NCBI GenBank assembly: GCA_045648025.1
Contig: JAZRNH010000003.1
Location: 1 to 49,431, forward strand
Source of the DNA: RGIG1681 sp045648025
GTDB lineage: Bacteria; Bacillota; Clostridia; Christensenellales; UBA1242
Length of the DNA: 49,431 nucleotides
Direction: 5' to 3'
The stretch's first letter is position 1, and every line of letters starts with the position of its first letter. The translations under genes were made by a program, and so were the position numbers. This document shows positions 22,622 to 30,442 of the stretch, in pieces. The notes beneath the pieces were generated by a model that was not told where the DNA came from, searched no databases, and was given only the letters and a program-made list of their open reading frames with translations.

Positions 22622-23341
22622 CTATTTTCCAAATCTTCTATGTCTGCTTTGAAACTCTCTGATGCAATCATCAACATCTTCGCCCTTAAATGAAGGCCAG
22701 TGTTTCTTTACAAAATAAAGTTCTGCATAAACCATATTATAAAGCATAAAGCCGCTTATTCTCTTTTCACCACTAGTTCTAACCAAAAGGTCAACATCTG
22801 GAGTGTCACCAGTTGTTAAATACTTTTTAAATGATTCTTCAGTAATATCTTCTGGATTAACCTTGTCTTTAATCATCTTTTTGGTGGCATTAACAATATC
22901 ATTTCTTCCACCATAAGCAAGAGCAAAATTAACGATTCCTGTCTTACCTTCTTTTGTATCATTTTCAACTTCATTAATAATATCTAAAATATCTTTTGGC
23001 AAGAGTGATTTATCGCCAGAATGATGCATTCTATAACCATATTTTATAAAACTGCTAGTCAATTTCTTGATATCTCTAAAGAGATTGAATAAATAATCAA
23101 TTTCTTCTTTATCTCTGTCAAAATTTTCAGTAGAAAATACAAAAAATGTCAAATTTTGAAGACCAACTTCCGAAGATCTTCTAACAACTCTTTTAATGGC
23201 TTCAACACCTTCTTTGTGTCCAAGCAAAGTAGGCAAAGCTCTTTCTTTTGCCCATCTCCTGTTACCATCACAAATAAAAGCTATATGTTTTGGCAATGTT
23301 TCTTTATCATATTCAATTTGTTTTTTCTTTTTAAAAAACAT
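22622..23341 (-). CDS. uppS: Isoprenyl transferase (undecaprenyl diphosphate synthase)
   Basis: cis-Prenyltransferase that builds the C55 carrier lipid for peptidoglycan and teichoic acids. The 239-residue protein has HIAFICDGNRRWAKERALP (catalytic Asp in CDGNRRWA), GHKEGVEAIKRVV, LTFFVFSTENFDR, and the RTSGEKRISGFM and YAELYF motifs. It starts 3 bases after the small upstream gene. Confidence 0.97.
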   Translation of the reverse strand: MFFKKKKQIEYDKETLPKHIAFICDGNRRWAKERALPTLLGHKEGVEAIKRVVRRSSEVGLQNLTFFVFSTENFDRDKEEIDYLFNLFRDIKKLTSSFIKYGYRMHHSGDKSLLPKDILDIINEVENDTKEGKTGIVNFALAYGGRNDIVNATKKMIKDKVNPEDITEESFKKYLTTGDTPDVDLLVRTSGEKRISGFMLYNMVYAELYFVKKHWPSFKGEDVDDCIREFQSRHRRFGK

Positions 23342-23344
23342 TAC

Positions 23345-23545
23345 TTACTCCTTTTTAAGCTTCAAGAAAAATTCGCCACAAATAAGTTTTATGCTGTCAC
23401 CATCTTGTTTAACAGCACAAACAATTGTTGTATCACATTTATCATCATGCTCAGAATTCATAATAACTTCTATATTATTATATCCATCTGCATTTAAAAT
23501 TTCTTTCGCTTTTGTAATTTCAAGCCCAATAAGTTTTTCAAACAT
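23345..23545 (-). CDS. Small uncharacterised protein between frr and uppS
   Basis: A 66-residue protein starting MFEKLIGLEITKAKEILNAD. The pattern of a short helix with GL-x-x-x-x-A-x-x-I-L, then IEVIMNS, then TIVCAVKQDGDSIKLICGEFFLKL recalls the potato-inhibitor-I or PASTA-like small domains found in Clostridia; this is a weak resemblance. The start at 23545 was chosen because it follows the frr stop by one base with AGGTT upstream; a longer frame overlaps frr. It contains two Cys and no signal peptide. Function unknown. Confidence 0.75.
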   Translation of the reverse strand: MFEKLIGLEITKAKEILNADGYNNIEVIMNSEHDDKCDTTIVCAVKQDGDSIKLICGEFFLKLKKE

Positions 23546-23546
23546 A

Positions 23547-24122
23547 TTAAACCTGCATAATTTCTTTTTCTTTTTCATCCATCATTTTATCAATTTTAAC
23601 TGAAGCTTCGTCAAGCATCTTTTGAACTTCTTTTTCATAAGTTGCTTTTTCATCTTCTGTGATTTCAGAATCATTTTTAAGTTTTTTAAGTTCGTCCATA
23701 GCATCACGACGAGCATTTCTGCAAACAACTTTTGTATCTTCAACTAATTTTCTTGTTGATTTAACAAGTTCTCTTCTTCTTTCTTCTGTAAGCATTGGGA
23801 AATTAAGTCTGATGATTCTTCCGTCGTCGGTTGGAGTAATTCCAAGATCAGATGCCATAATTGCCTTAACAATATTTTTCACATTAGAAACATCCCAAGG
23901 TGAAATCATAATTTGTCTTGCTTCAGGAACTGAAACATTTGCCATATGTTGAATTGGTGTTGGTGTTCCATAATAATCAACCAAAATTTTATCTAAAATA
24001 TGAGGATTTGCTCTTCCTGCACGAACAGCTGCAAGTTCACCTTCATAATGTTTAATTGCTTTTTCAAGTTCTTCTTTGTAGGTTTCAAAAACTAAATCTA
24101 CATTTTCATTGTTTGTAATCAT
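23547..24122 (-). CDS. frr: Ribosome recycling factor
   Basis: Splits post-termination ribosomes with EF-G. The 191-residue protein shows the three-helix bundle sequence with LAAVRAGRANPHILDKILVDYYGTPTPI, NVSVPEARQIMISPWDVSNVK and LNFPMLTEERRRELVKSTRKL. It has its own promoter. In most bacteria pyrH lies just upstream, but here tsf ends in a terminator and pyrH is absent. Confidence 0.97.
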   Translation of the reverse strand: MITNNENVDLVFETYKEELEKAIKHYEGELAAVRAGRANPHILDKILVDYYGTPTPIQHMANVSVPEARQIMISPWDVSNVKNIVKAIMASDLGITPTDDGRIIRLNFPMLTEERRRELVKSTRKLVEDTKVVCRNARRDAMDELKKLKNDSEITEDEKATYEKEVQKMLDEASVKIDKMMDEKEKEIMQV

Positions 24123-24152
24123 AAATATATTATCTCCTTTTATCTCAACAAT

Positions 24153-24181
24153 ATAATACTATTATTTTTTATAATTATCAA
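24153..24181 (-). promoter_or_regulatory. Promoter of frr-uppS-cdsA-rseP operon
   Basis: TTGATA (24176-24181) and TATTAT (24153-24158), 17 bases apart on the minus strand. The -10 is part of a 13-bp palindrome (ATAATA, G, TATTAT), which also forms the centre of the larger palindrome at the iscS-like promoter. No gene occupies 24123-24378; apart from this promoter and the tsf terminator it is AT-rich spacer. Confidence 0.7.
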
Positions 24182-24342
24182 TTGTTTCAACACAAAAAGA
24201 TGTTATTTAAAAATTTTTAATTAATATAAAATATTTAAATAATCAATTTTTGTTCGCAAATTTCTGCTATTTTTAACAAAATTCCGCTTAAATATTATAA
24301 ATTAGAAAAATATTAAAGTCAATATTGATTTTTTTACAACAA

Positions 24343-24368
24343 AAAAACACAGGCGAACCTGTGTTTTT
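24343..24368 (-). terminator. Terminator after tsf
   Basis: A perfect 11-bp stem (AAAAACACAGG and CCTGTGTTTTT) with a CGAA/TTCG tetraloop, followed on the minus strand by a T-run, 10 bases past the tsf stop. Confidence 0.92.
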
Positions 24369-24378
24369 ATTTTTAAAA

Positions 24379-25026
24379 TTAAGCCTTCATTTGTTTGTCA
24401 ATTTCTTCAGCGAAGTTTTCATTTTTCTTTTCAAGACCTTCACCCATAACAAATCTTGCAAATCTTCTAATTGTGATTTTTTCACCAATCTTTAAGATTG
24501 AATCATTGATAAGTTGTTCAACAGTGATGTCTGGATTTTTAACAAATGGTTGTTCAACCAAGCAAACTTCTTTATAGAATTTGCCGATTTTTCCATCAAC
24601 AATTTTATCAGCCATAGCTTCTGGCTTACCTTCATTGATAACTTGTGCCTTTAAGATTTCTCTTTCTTTTTCAAGATCACTTGAATCAACTTCTTCTCTT
24701 CTTACATATTTTGGAGCATTAGCTGCAATGTGTAAGCAGATATCGTGTCCAAGAGCTTGGAAATCTTCATTTTTAGCAACGAAGTCAGATTCACAGTTAA
24801 GCTCAAGCATAACACCAATCTTTCCGTTCATGTGGTTGTATAAGAAAACTGAACCTTCAGCAGCAATTCTAGATTGCTTTTTAGCTGCTTTAGCAATACC
24901 TTGTTCACGAAGCCAATCTGCAGCTTTGTCCATATTTCCACCATTTTGTTCAAGTGCTTTTTTGCAATCAAGCATACCTGCACCAGTTTGTTCACGAAGT
25001 GTTTTGATATCTTCTGATAATGACAT
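24379..25026 (-). CDS. tsf: Elongation factor Ts
   Basis: Guanine nucleotide exchange factor for EF-Tu. It is the short form (215 residues) with the N-terminal UBA-like domain (LREQTGAGMLDCKKALEQNGG), the WLREQGIAKAAKK region and the core CESDFVAKNEDF. Only one exchange subdomain is present, as in other short EF-Ts. It follows rpsB and ends in a strong terminator. Confidence 0.97.
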   Translation of the reverse strand: MSLSEDIKTLREQTGAGMLDCKKALEQNGGNMDKAADWLREQGIAKAAKKQSRIAAEGSVFLYNHMNGKIGVMLELNCESDFVAKNEDFQALGHDICLHIAANAPKYVRREEVDSSDLEKEREILKAQVINEGKPEAMADKIVDGKIGKFYKEVCLVEQPFVKNPDITVEQLINDSILKIGEKITIRRFARFVMGEGLEKKNENFAEEIDKQMKA

Positions 25027-25058
25027 AATTTTATTCTCCTTATAATTAAAAATTAAAA

Positions 25059-25859
25059 TTAAGCTTCAACTTCTTCAGTTTTTGCTTCTTCAACGATTTC
25101 TTCAGCTTTTTCTTCTACTGGGTTAGCAGCAGCTTCTGCTTCAGCTTCAGCAGCTTTGATTTTTGCAAGGCCTTCAGCACCTTCTCTTGCTTCGATACAA
25201 GCATCAGCCATAGCACCAGCAATAAGTTTAACTGCACGAATAGCATCGTCGTTTCCTGGAATAACATAGTCAACATCATCAGGATCACAGTTTGTGTCAA
25301 CCAAAGCTACGATAGGAATTCCTAAGCTCTTAGCTTCACGAACTGCAATGTATTCTTTTCCTGGGTCAACAACAAATAATGCTGCTGGAAGACTTCTCAT
25401 TTCTTTGATACCGCCAAGGTTATCTTCGAGTTTTTGTCTTTCTGCTTTAAGTTCAAGAACTTCTTTTTTAGGAAGAAGGTCAAACTCACCTGTTGTTTCC
25501 ATTTGATTTAATTTTGAAAGTCTATCTACTCTGCTTCTAATTGTTTTGAAATTAGTAAGAGTACCGCCAAGCCAACGGTTGCCCATATAGAACATACCAG
25601 CTCTTTGAGCTTCTTCAATAACTGCATCTTTAGCTTGTTTTTTTGTTCCTACGAAGAGGATGTTTCCACCAGCTTCAACAACTGACTTAACAAATGCATA
25701 TGCTTCGTCAATTAAAGTAACTGTTTTTTCGAGGTTAAGAATATAAATATCATTTCTTGCAGTAAAAATGTATTTCTTCATTTTTGGACACCATTTTCTT
25801 GTTGGGTGACCAAAGTGAACACCTGCCTCGAGAAGTTGTTTCATTGATACAACTGCCAT
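25059..25859 (-). CDS. rpsB: 30S ribosomal protein S2
   Basis: Small-subunit protein (266 residues). Family sequences include LLEAGVHFGHPTRKWCPKMKKYI near the start, NRWLGGTLTNFKTI, and LVDTNCDPDDVDYVIPGNDDAIRA. The C-terminal 35 residues are an Ala/Glu-rich acidic tail. It has its own promoter and a leader of about 115 bases, and is followed by tsf, as in nearly all bacteria. Confidence 0.98.
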   Translation of the reverse strand: MAVVSMKQLLEAGVHFGHPTRKWCPKMKKYIFTARNDIYILNLEKTVTLIDEAYAFVKSVVEAGGNILFVGTKKQAKDAVIEEAQRAGMFYMGNRWLGGTLTNFKTIRSRVDRLSKLNQMETTGEFDLLPKKEVLELKAERQKLEDNLGGIKEMRSLPAALFVVDPGKEYIAVREAKSLGIPIVALVDTNCDPDDVDYVIPGNDDAIRAVKLIAGAMADACIEAREGAEGLAKIKAAEAEAEAAANPVEEKAEEIVEEAKTEEVEA

Positions 25860-25913
25860 AATTTTTATTTCTCCTTTTGTTTATCCCTCTTTGTGGGTCA
25901 TCTGCATTTGGAA

Positions 25914-25944
25914 CACAAAATCACTCAAAAATTTTAATTTTGTG
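25914..25944 (-). promoter_or_regulatory. Structured rpsB leader hairpin
   Basis: In the long 5' leader, CACAAAAT (25914-25921) and ATTTTGTG (25937-25944) form a perfect 8-bp stem with a 15-base loop. Ribosomal protein leaders often mediate autoregulation; that S2 binds here is inference. Confidence 0.45.
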
Positions 25945-25982
25945 CAACACCAAAAACATCACCACAAATGTGTGATAGCGAA

Positions 25983-26011
25983 ATTTTATCACATAAATTT
26001 AATTTTGGCAA
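25983..26011 (-). promoter_or_regulatory. Promoter of rpsB-tsf
   Basis: TTGCCA (26006-26011) and TAAAAT (25983-25988) are 17 bases apart on the minus strand, with TGTGA before the -10. The transcript would start near 25975. Confidence 0.75.
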
Positions 26012-26043
26012 TAACTTTTATTAAAAATTTTGAAAAAATAACA

Positions 26044-26072
26044 AAAAGATAAACCTTTATCGTTTATCTTTT
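26044..26072 (-). terminator. Terminator after the 287-residue lipoprotein gene
   Basis: A perfect 11-bp stem (AAAAGATAAAC and GTTTATCTTTT, loop of 7), followed by TTTTTGTT on the minus strand. Confidence 0.88.
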
Positions 26073-26082
26073 CAAATTAATA

Positions 26083-26946
26083 TTAATTTTTTTGAGAATA
26101 CTCATATTGATCCAAATCATCTGGTAACGAAATAACAAGAGATTTTGATTCAAGTTTAAATTCAGTATTTTTATTAACAACTGAGTTATTAACGATTTTT
26201 TGCGATGATGATGTTGATGTTAATGTTGAAAAACCATTCCCAACATATGAAAATATATGAGTATAATCATCTTCAACATATTTTAAATCTAAATTAGTAC
26301 CACTTTCTTTAATTTGAATATTTGTGGTTTCAATCAAATCTATAGACAATTTTACATTTTTCTTCATAAAGAGTGGAATAAATATATTCAAATAATCTGC
26401 CATTTCTTCAGAAATAGAATCATATTCTGCTTTATATTTGTTATATTGAGCCTTTTCTTCTTCGGTCAATTGATTTAATATATCTTCTTCAAAATCACCT
26501 TCAACATACTTTCCATTAAAACCAGTGTTTACATAATCATAAAGAATTATACTTAATGATGAATACATCTTTTTTACAGAATTTCCATCAGCATCTTTTT
26601 TGTTAACATAAACTTTGTCAGTTGAAGCATAAAGATCAAAGTATATACTATTTTCACTATCAGTATATTCAAAAATAGAAACAATATCTTCTCCAATTTG
26701 AACACTTTGCAAAGTGTATTGCGATAACACATTGTCATCTTGTTTATTTACTTCTGTAATTTTAAAACTCATTAAACTTTTTGTTTTATTAGCCAACTTT
26801 AAATTAACTTGTTCTTTTGTTATATCTTGCCATGTTGCAGTTGCTGGAGTTTGATCATCGTCATCATCTTTACCACAAGCTACAAGTGCTGAGCATGAAA
26901 ATATTGCTATTAAAAACATTACTAAAATATTTCTCAATTTTTTCAT
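26083..26946 (-). CDS. Predicted lipoprotein, unknown function
   Basis: 287 residues with a lipoprotein signal: MKKLRNILVMFLIAIFSCSA, then lipobox LVAC with Cys at 24, then GKDDDDDQ, an acidic start to the mature protein. The rest is a beta-rich, Ser/Thr/Asn/Lys extracellular domain without a recognised family. It has its own promoter and terminator. The neighbouring gene at 27016-28416 encodes a second lipoprotein with the same signal layout, suggesting related roles. Confidence 0.88.
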   Translation of the reverse strand: MKKLRNILVMFLIAIFSCSALVACGKDDDDDQTPATATWQDITKEQVNLKLANKTKSLMSFKITEVNKQDDNVLSQYTLQSVQIGEDIVSIFEYTDSENSIYFDLYASTDKVYVNKKDADGNSVKKMYSSLSIILYDYVNTGFNGKYVEGDFEEDILNQLTEEEKAQYNKYKAEYDSISEEMADYLNIFIPLFMKKNVKLSIDLIETTNIQIKESGTNLDLKYVEDDYTHIFSYVGNGFSTLTSTSSSQKIVNNSVVNKNTEFKLESKSLVISLPDDLDQYEYSQKN

Positions 26947-26970
26947 AAAAAATCTCCTTTTGTCTATTTG

Positions 26971-27000
26971 ATTCTAAATTAAACAAACTGCCAATGTCAA
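26971..27000 (-). promoter_or_regulatory. Promoter of the 287-residue lipoprotein gene
   Basis: A consensus TTGACA (26995-27000) and TAGAAT (26971-26976), 18 bases apart on the minus strand, 24 bases before the ATG; AAAGGAG follows as ribosome binding site. Confidence 0.75.
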
Positions 27001-27015
27001 TAAATTTTATTACAT

Positions 27016-28416
27016 TTACTCCAAAACATAATTTGTTGTATCAAAGTTAACAACCGCGGTTTCATATTCATAAGAAACATCATAATTTTCTTGAAAATTC
27101 TTTGAATAATTTGCATCTTTGCTTGATGCAGAAATAATTTTTGAATCTTTGATTGTGATAGAAATTTCAGCAACAGAAACTTCACTATCTGTTACATATT
27201 CTTTATAATTCATTTTTATATTTATCACAAAATTTGATTCTGAATCCATTGCAAAATCAAAAGAAAAACCTTGAACTACAACTGCCATTAATTTAAGTTC
27301 ATTTGCTTTAAATATTGCTGAATTAAAATGCTCATTTAATTTGTAGTCACTATAATCAACTTCTGAAACAATATCTTGACTGTATGTGTTTCCATAAACA
27401 TCATAGTCTTTAATTACAACTGTATTATTAGTAGAAACCTTTTGTGTTTCAACATATTTTTTTGCAACATTGTTTTCTGTAACCAAAAGTTTTTCAACTT
27501 TTCCAACTGACAAAAGATTTGTTAATGTTTGTTTTTCAATTTCAACAATTCCACCAGAATAGTTTGATTTTTTGTAATTTGATGAAATTTTTGCATTTGT
27601 TTCACACAAATCTGCCAAGGAAACAAAGTCTTCGACATCATAATTTTCAAGATTATAACCATTTGTATCTATTCCCAAAAATTCTGATTCATAGTCAAAC
27701 TCAACAGATGTTATTACTGTTTTTATTTCTGAATATTTTTGTTCTTCAACATAACTAACAACTTTTCCATTAGAAATATTAATATTTGCAGTCACTGTTT
27801 TTGAAACATCAGCATTATCAAACTTATAAGCAAAACTATATGTTGTAATTGCATCTGCATTTGTTGATTCTGAAAGGCTCTTGTTTGTATATTCTAAATC
27901 ATATCCATTGTATATACTTAAAACATCATAAACCAAACCTTCTGCTGTGTATGCTTCTTTTGTTATATCATTAATAGATGACTTCACAACAACATCATAT
28001 TTATTAAACGAATTTTCATTATAAAAAACTTTTACTGCAGATTTATCTTCAAACTTAACAAATTCTAAATAATTGATTTGTTTGCTTGAATAATTTTCAA
28101 TATTAATTTGTTTTTCAGTTTTCAATTTTTTTAAAAGAATTCCAGATTCTGTTTTTGCTAAAAAATAATTTGTGTTGGTTTGAGTATTTTCTTCTGAATT
28201 TTCTTTTGTTTTAATTGCAGCAGTCATTTTATATTCTGTTTCTGCAACTGAAAGACTGTTATAAACAGAATAAAGCTTGTCATAAGCCGTCAAAACGACT
28301 GGTGCTGGTGTTTCTGCTGGAGGTGTATCTTTTTTCTTTTTTCCACATGAAACAAGTGCCACCGACGACACCATAATCATAACAACAACTAAAAGCGATG
28401 AGAACAACTTTTTCAT
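27016..28416 (-). CDS. Predicted lipoprotein, unknown function (466 residues)
   Basis: Begins MKKLFSSLLVVVMIMVSSVA with lipobox LVSC (Cys at 24), then GKKKKDTPPAETPAPVV, a Pro/Ala linker. The mature part is rich in beta strands with repeated ..YD/NY and Ser/Thr patches and may hold two similar halves (about 45-240 and 250-460), but no family was recognised. It is intact, has a strong promoter and a GGAGG ribosome binding site. A signal layout shared with the next gene suggests an old duplication of the export signal at least. Confidence 0.88.
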   Translation of the reverse strand: MKKLFSSLLVVVMIMVSSVALVSCGKKKKDTPPAETPAPVVLTAYDKLYSVYNSLSVAETEYKMTAAIKTKENSEENTQTNTNYFLAKTESGILLKKLKTEKQINIENYSSKQINYLEFVKFEDKSAVKVFYNENSFNKYDVVVKSSINDITKEAYTAEGLVYDVLSIYNGYDLEYTNKSLSESTNADAITTYSFAYKFDNADVSKTVTANINISNGKVVSYVEEQKYSEIKTVITSVEFDYESEFLGIDTNGYNLENYDVEDFVSLADLCETNAKISSNYKKSNYSGGIVEIEKQTLTNLLSVGKVEKLLVTENNVAKKYVETQKVSTNNTVVIKDYDVYGNTYSQDIVSEVDYSDYKLNEHFNSAIFKANELKLMAVVVQGFSFDFAMDSESNFVINIKMNYKEYVTDSEVSVAEISITIKDSKIISASSKDANYSKNFQENYDVSYEYETAVVNFDTTNYVLE

Positions 28417-28443
28417 AAAAAACCTCCAAGCAATTATATTTTG

Positions 28444-28472
28444 ATTATATGTTTTATGACAAAACTAGTCAA
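28444..28472 (-). promoter_or_regulatory. Promoter of the 466-residue lipoprotein gene
   Basis: TTGACT (28467-28472) and a perfect TATAAT (28444-28449), 17 bases apart on the minus strand, about 28 bases before the ATG. Confidence 0.8.
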
Positions 28473-28486
28473 TATTTTTTCAATAA

Positions 28487-28512
28487 AAAAAGCCAACGAT
28501 TGTTGGCTTTTT
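28487..28512 (-). terminator. Terminator after the DUF1292 gene
   Basis: A perfect 11-bp stem (AAAAAGCCAAC and GTTGGCTTTTT, loop GATT), with a T-run on both sides, 11 bases past the stop. Confidence 0.92.
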
Positions 28513-28523
28513 GTTTGCTATTA

Positions 28524-28871
28524 TTATTCTGCTGAACCGTCTGCTGCAATAGCTTCATCAAGAAGTTTGTTATATTCAGCAAACACTGCATCGATTGTGC
28601 TGTCATCAAGTTCGATTTCAAACTTGTCTTCGCCATCTTTGCCTCTTGTTACTTTGAATACTAATGCTTCGTCATCATCCATACCGTCCAAAAGTTCAAC
28701 TGGTTGCAAAATTGCATAGAATGCACCTTTGTAAGCGATACCTGCGATTTCTACGAAATCAATTTCTTCACCTTCAGCTGAAAGCAATGTAACGATATCA
28801 TCATCGTCATTTTCCATATGCTCCATTGATTCTGGAAGGTTTTCGTCTTGTAATTTTTCTTCATCTGCCAT
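28524..28871 (-). CDS. DUF1292 protein (YrzB-like)
   Basis: A 115-residue acidic protein with the DUF1292 core: DIVTLLSAEGEEIDFVEIAGIAYKGAFYAILQPVELL and EALVFKV. In Firmicutes this family follows ruvX (alaS-yrzL-ruvX-yrzB order), as here. The function is unknown. AGGAG precedes the ATG. Confidence 0.9.
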   Translation of the reverse strand: MADEEKLQDENLPESMEHMENDDDDIVTLLSAEGEEIDFVEIAGIAYKGAFYAILQPVELLDGMDDDEALVFKVTRGKDGEDKFEIELDDSTIDAVFAEYNKLLDEAIAADGSAE

Positions 28872-28909
28872 AATTTTACTCTCTCCTAACTATTATTTTT
28901 GTTGCATCA

Positions 28910-29332
28910 TCAACCTTTCATATTAGATTTTTTATCAAGGTATGTCTGCAATATAATTGTTGCTGCTAGACTATCAACTTTATCTTTTCTTTTCTCGCGG
29001 CGCATACCCGACTCGATAAGAATTTTTTGAGCAGTGACAGTTGAGAGTCGTTCATCTTGGTAACAAATAGGAACCGCTATAACCTTTGCAAGTTGTTCGC
29101 CAAAGTCTTTAGCCATTTCCACACTTTGTCCCTCAGTTCCGTCCATTTTTAGTGGCAAACCAATAACGACAAGCCCAGCATTGAGATCAGTTACAAGCTG
29201 TGCGATATGTTTTAGGTCTTCATCAATGTTTTTTCTTCTATATGACTCATATGCAGATGCAATAATCTCCATAATGTCAGAAGTTGCAACACCAATTCTA
29301 ACCGTTCCAATATCTAGTGCAATAATTTTCAC
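28910..29332 (-). CDS. ruvX: Putative Holliday junction resolvase RuvX/YqgF
   Basis: RNase H-fold protein (140 residues) implicated in pre-16S rRNA processing and Holliday junction resolution. It has ALDIGTVRIGVATSD (catalytic Asp), VVIGLPLKMDGTEG, and YQDERLSTVTAQKIL with the second acidic residue. It starts at GTG 29332, chosen because AAGGAG lies 8 bases upstream; another GTG three codons earlier sits too close to that site. Confidence 0.92.
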   Translation of the reverse strand: MKIIALDIGTVRIGVATSDIMEIIASAYESYRRKNIDEDLKHIAQLVTDLNAGLVVIGLPLKMDGTEGQSVEMAKDFGEQLAKVIAVPICYQDERLSTVTAQKILIESGMRREKRKDKVDSLAATIILQTYLDKKSNMKG

Positions 29333-29364
29333 TTGGAGCACTCCTTTTAACTATCTACAATAAG

Positions 29365-29393
29365 ATAATAGCATAATTAAAAAAAGTTGTCTA
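29365..29393 (-). promoter_or_regulatory. Promoter of ruvX-DUF1292
   Basis: TAGACA (29388-29393) and TATTAT (29365-29370), 17 bases apart on the minus strand, about 35 bases before the ruvX GTG. Confidence 0.65.
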
Positions 29394-29403
29394 ATTTTTT
29401 TTA

Positions 29404-29670
29404 CTAGTTTTTATATTTTTTATTTAAATCTTTATTTGTATCAAATTTTGCCGGTTCACAATCACATGGTGAGCAACAACCACTCTCTTTTTCTTTTGAT
29501 TCTTCGATTTTTTCTTCAACAAAATCTTTTGCTGCTTCAAACTTTTCTTCTGCCATATTAACTCCTTTTTTTACAGTTTCGGCAAATTTTTTATTTTTTG
29601 CAGCTAAAATACTACCTGCAACAAAACCTGCTGCAATACCCCAAAGCATACCATTACAAAAATTTTCCAT
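29404..29670 (-). CDS. YtxH-like membrane-associated protein with Cys-rich tail
   Basis: An 88-residue protein: one N-terminal glycine-rich hydrophobic helix (about 5-25, GMLWGIAAGFVAGSILAAK), an amphipathic Lys/Glu helix (FAETVKKGVNMAEEKFEAAKD), as in YtxH proteins, and then a tail with a CCSPCDC cluster that could bind metal. The start at 29670 is set by GGAGGT. It is a single gene, divergent from tdk. The function of YtxH proteins is not established. Confidence 0.75.
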   Translation of the reverse strand: MENFCNGMLWGIAAGFVAGSILAAKNKKFAETVKKGVNMAEEKFEAAKDFVEEKIEESKEKESGCCSPCDCEPAKFDTNKDLNKKYKN

Positions 29671-29753
29671 TGTCTTACCTCCTAACATTATTTTGTGATT
29701 ATTCGACAACTTTATACATTTTATATAAAAGTTGACTAAATTTATAATTGCAA

Positions 29754-29782
29754 TTGAATGTTTTGTTTTTTTGTATTAAGAT
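29754..29782 (+). promoter_or_regulatory. Promoter of tdk
   Basis: TTGAAT (29754-29759) and TAAGAT (29777-29782), 17 bases apart on the plus strand, about 30 bases before the tdk ATG. Confidence 0.6.
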
Positions 29783-29812
29783 AGAAGAAATAAAACAAAA
29801 AGGCGGAAACTT

Positions 29813-30415
29813 ATGTCTTATAAATTATATTTCAAATTTGGTGTTATGGGCTGTTCAAAATCTGCACAAGCACTTATGACAAAGTTTAATTATGAACAAC
29901 AAGGCTATAATGTTCTTTTGATGAAATCAAGCCTTGACACACGAGATCAAAAAGACGGTCGAATTGTTGTAAAAAGCCGAATCGGTCTTGAAGCCGAAGC
30001 TTACACATTTTCACAAAAAACAAACTTTATCAAGGTTTTTAAATCAAAAAAAGCTGATAATATTGGGGTTATAATTGTTGACGAGTGCCAATTTTGCACA
30101 GAAAATCAAATTAACCAACTTAAAGAACTCACCGCTTATGTTCCCGTTCTTTGTTATGGTTTGAAAACTGATTTTAGAACCAAATTATTTGAAGGAAGCA
30201 AACGACTTGTTGAAATTGCCGACTCTATGACTGAACTAAAAGCAATTTGTGCTTGTGGCAGAAAAGCAACTATTAATGCAAGATTTTCAAATGGAAGACT
30301 TGTCACAAGGGGTTCTGTAATTGAAATTGGTGGTGACGAAAGATATAAAGCCATCTGCTATGATTGCTATTTAAAACTTAAAAAAGAACAAAAGAAAAAC
30401 ACGGTTAAAAAATAA
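29813..30415 (+). CDS. tdk: Thymidine kinase
   Basis: Type II (TK1-like) thymidine kinase (200 residues), salvages thymidine to dTMP. The P-loop reads GVMGCSKS (10-17), a variant of the usual G-x-M-x-S-G-K-S/T. Also present are LKSSLDTRD-type sequence (MKSSLDTRD), IIVDECQF, and a zinc-binding set with CACGRKA and CYDCY. This is the only plus-strand gene in the window. Its C-terminus overlaps the terminator it shares with the convergent GtrA gene. Confidence 0.93.
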   Translation: MSYKLYFKFGVMGCSKSAQALMTKFNYEQQGYNVLLMKSSLDTRDQKDGRIVVKSRIGLEAEAYTFSQKTNFIKVFKSKKADNIGVIIVDECQFCTENQINQLKELTAYVPVLCYGLKTDFRTKLFEGSKRLVEIADSMTELKAICACGRKATINARFSNGRLVTRGSVIEIGGDERYKAICYDCYLKLKKEQKKNTVKK

Positions 30416-30426
30416 ACCGTGTTTTT
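30395..30426. terminator. Bidirectional terminator between tdk and GtrA gene
   Basis: A 12-bp stem (AAAAACACGGTT, 30395-30406, and AACCGTGTTTTT, 30415-30426) has T-runs on both strands and lies between convergent genes, covering the last codons of tdk. Confidence 0.9.
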
Positions 30427-30442
30427 TATTTTCTATCAAATT

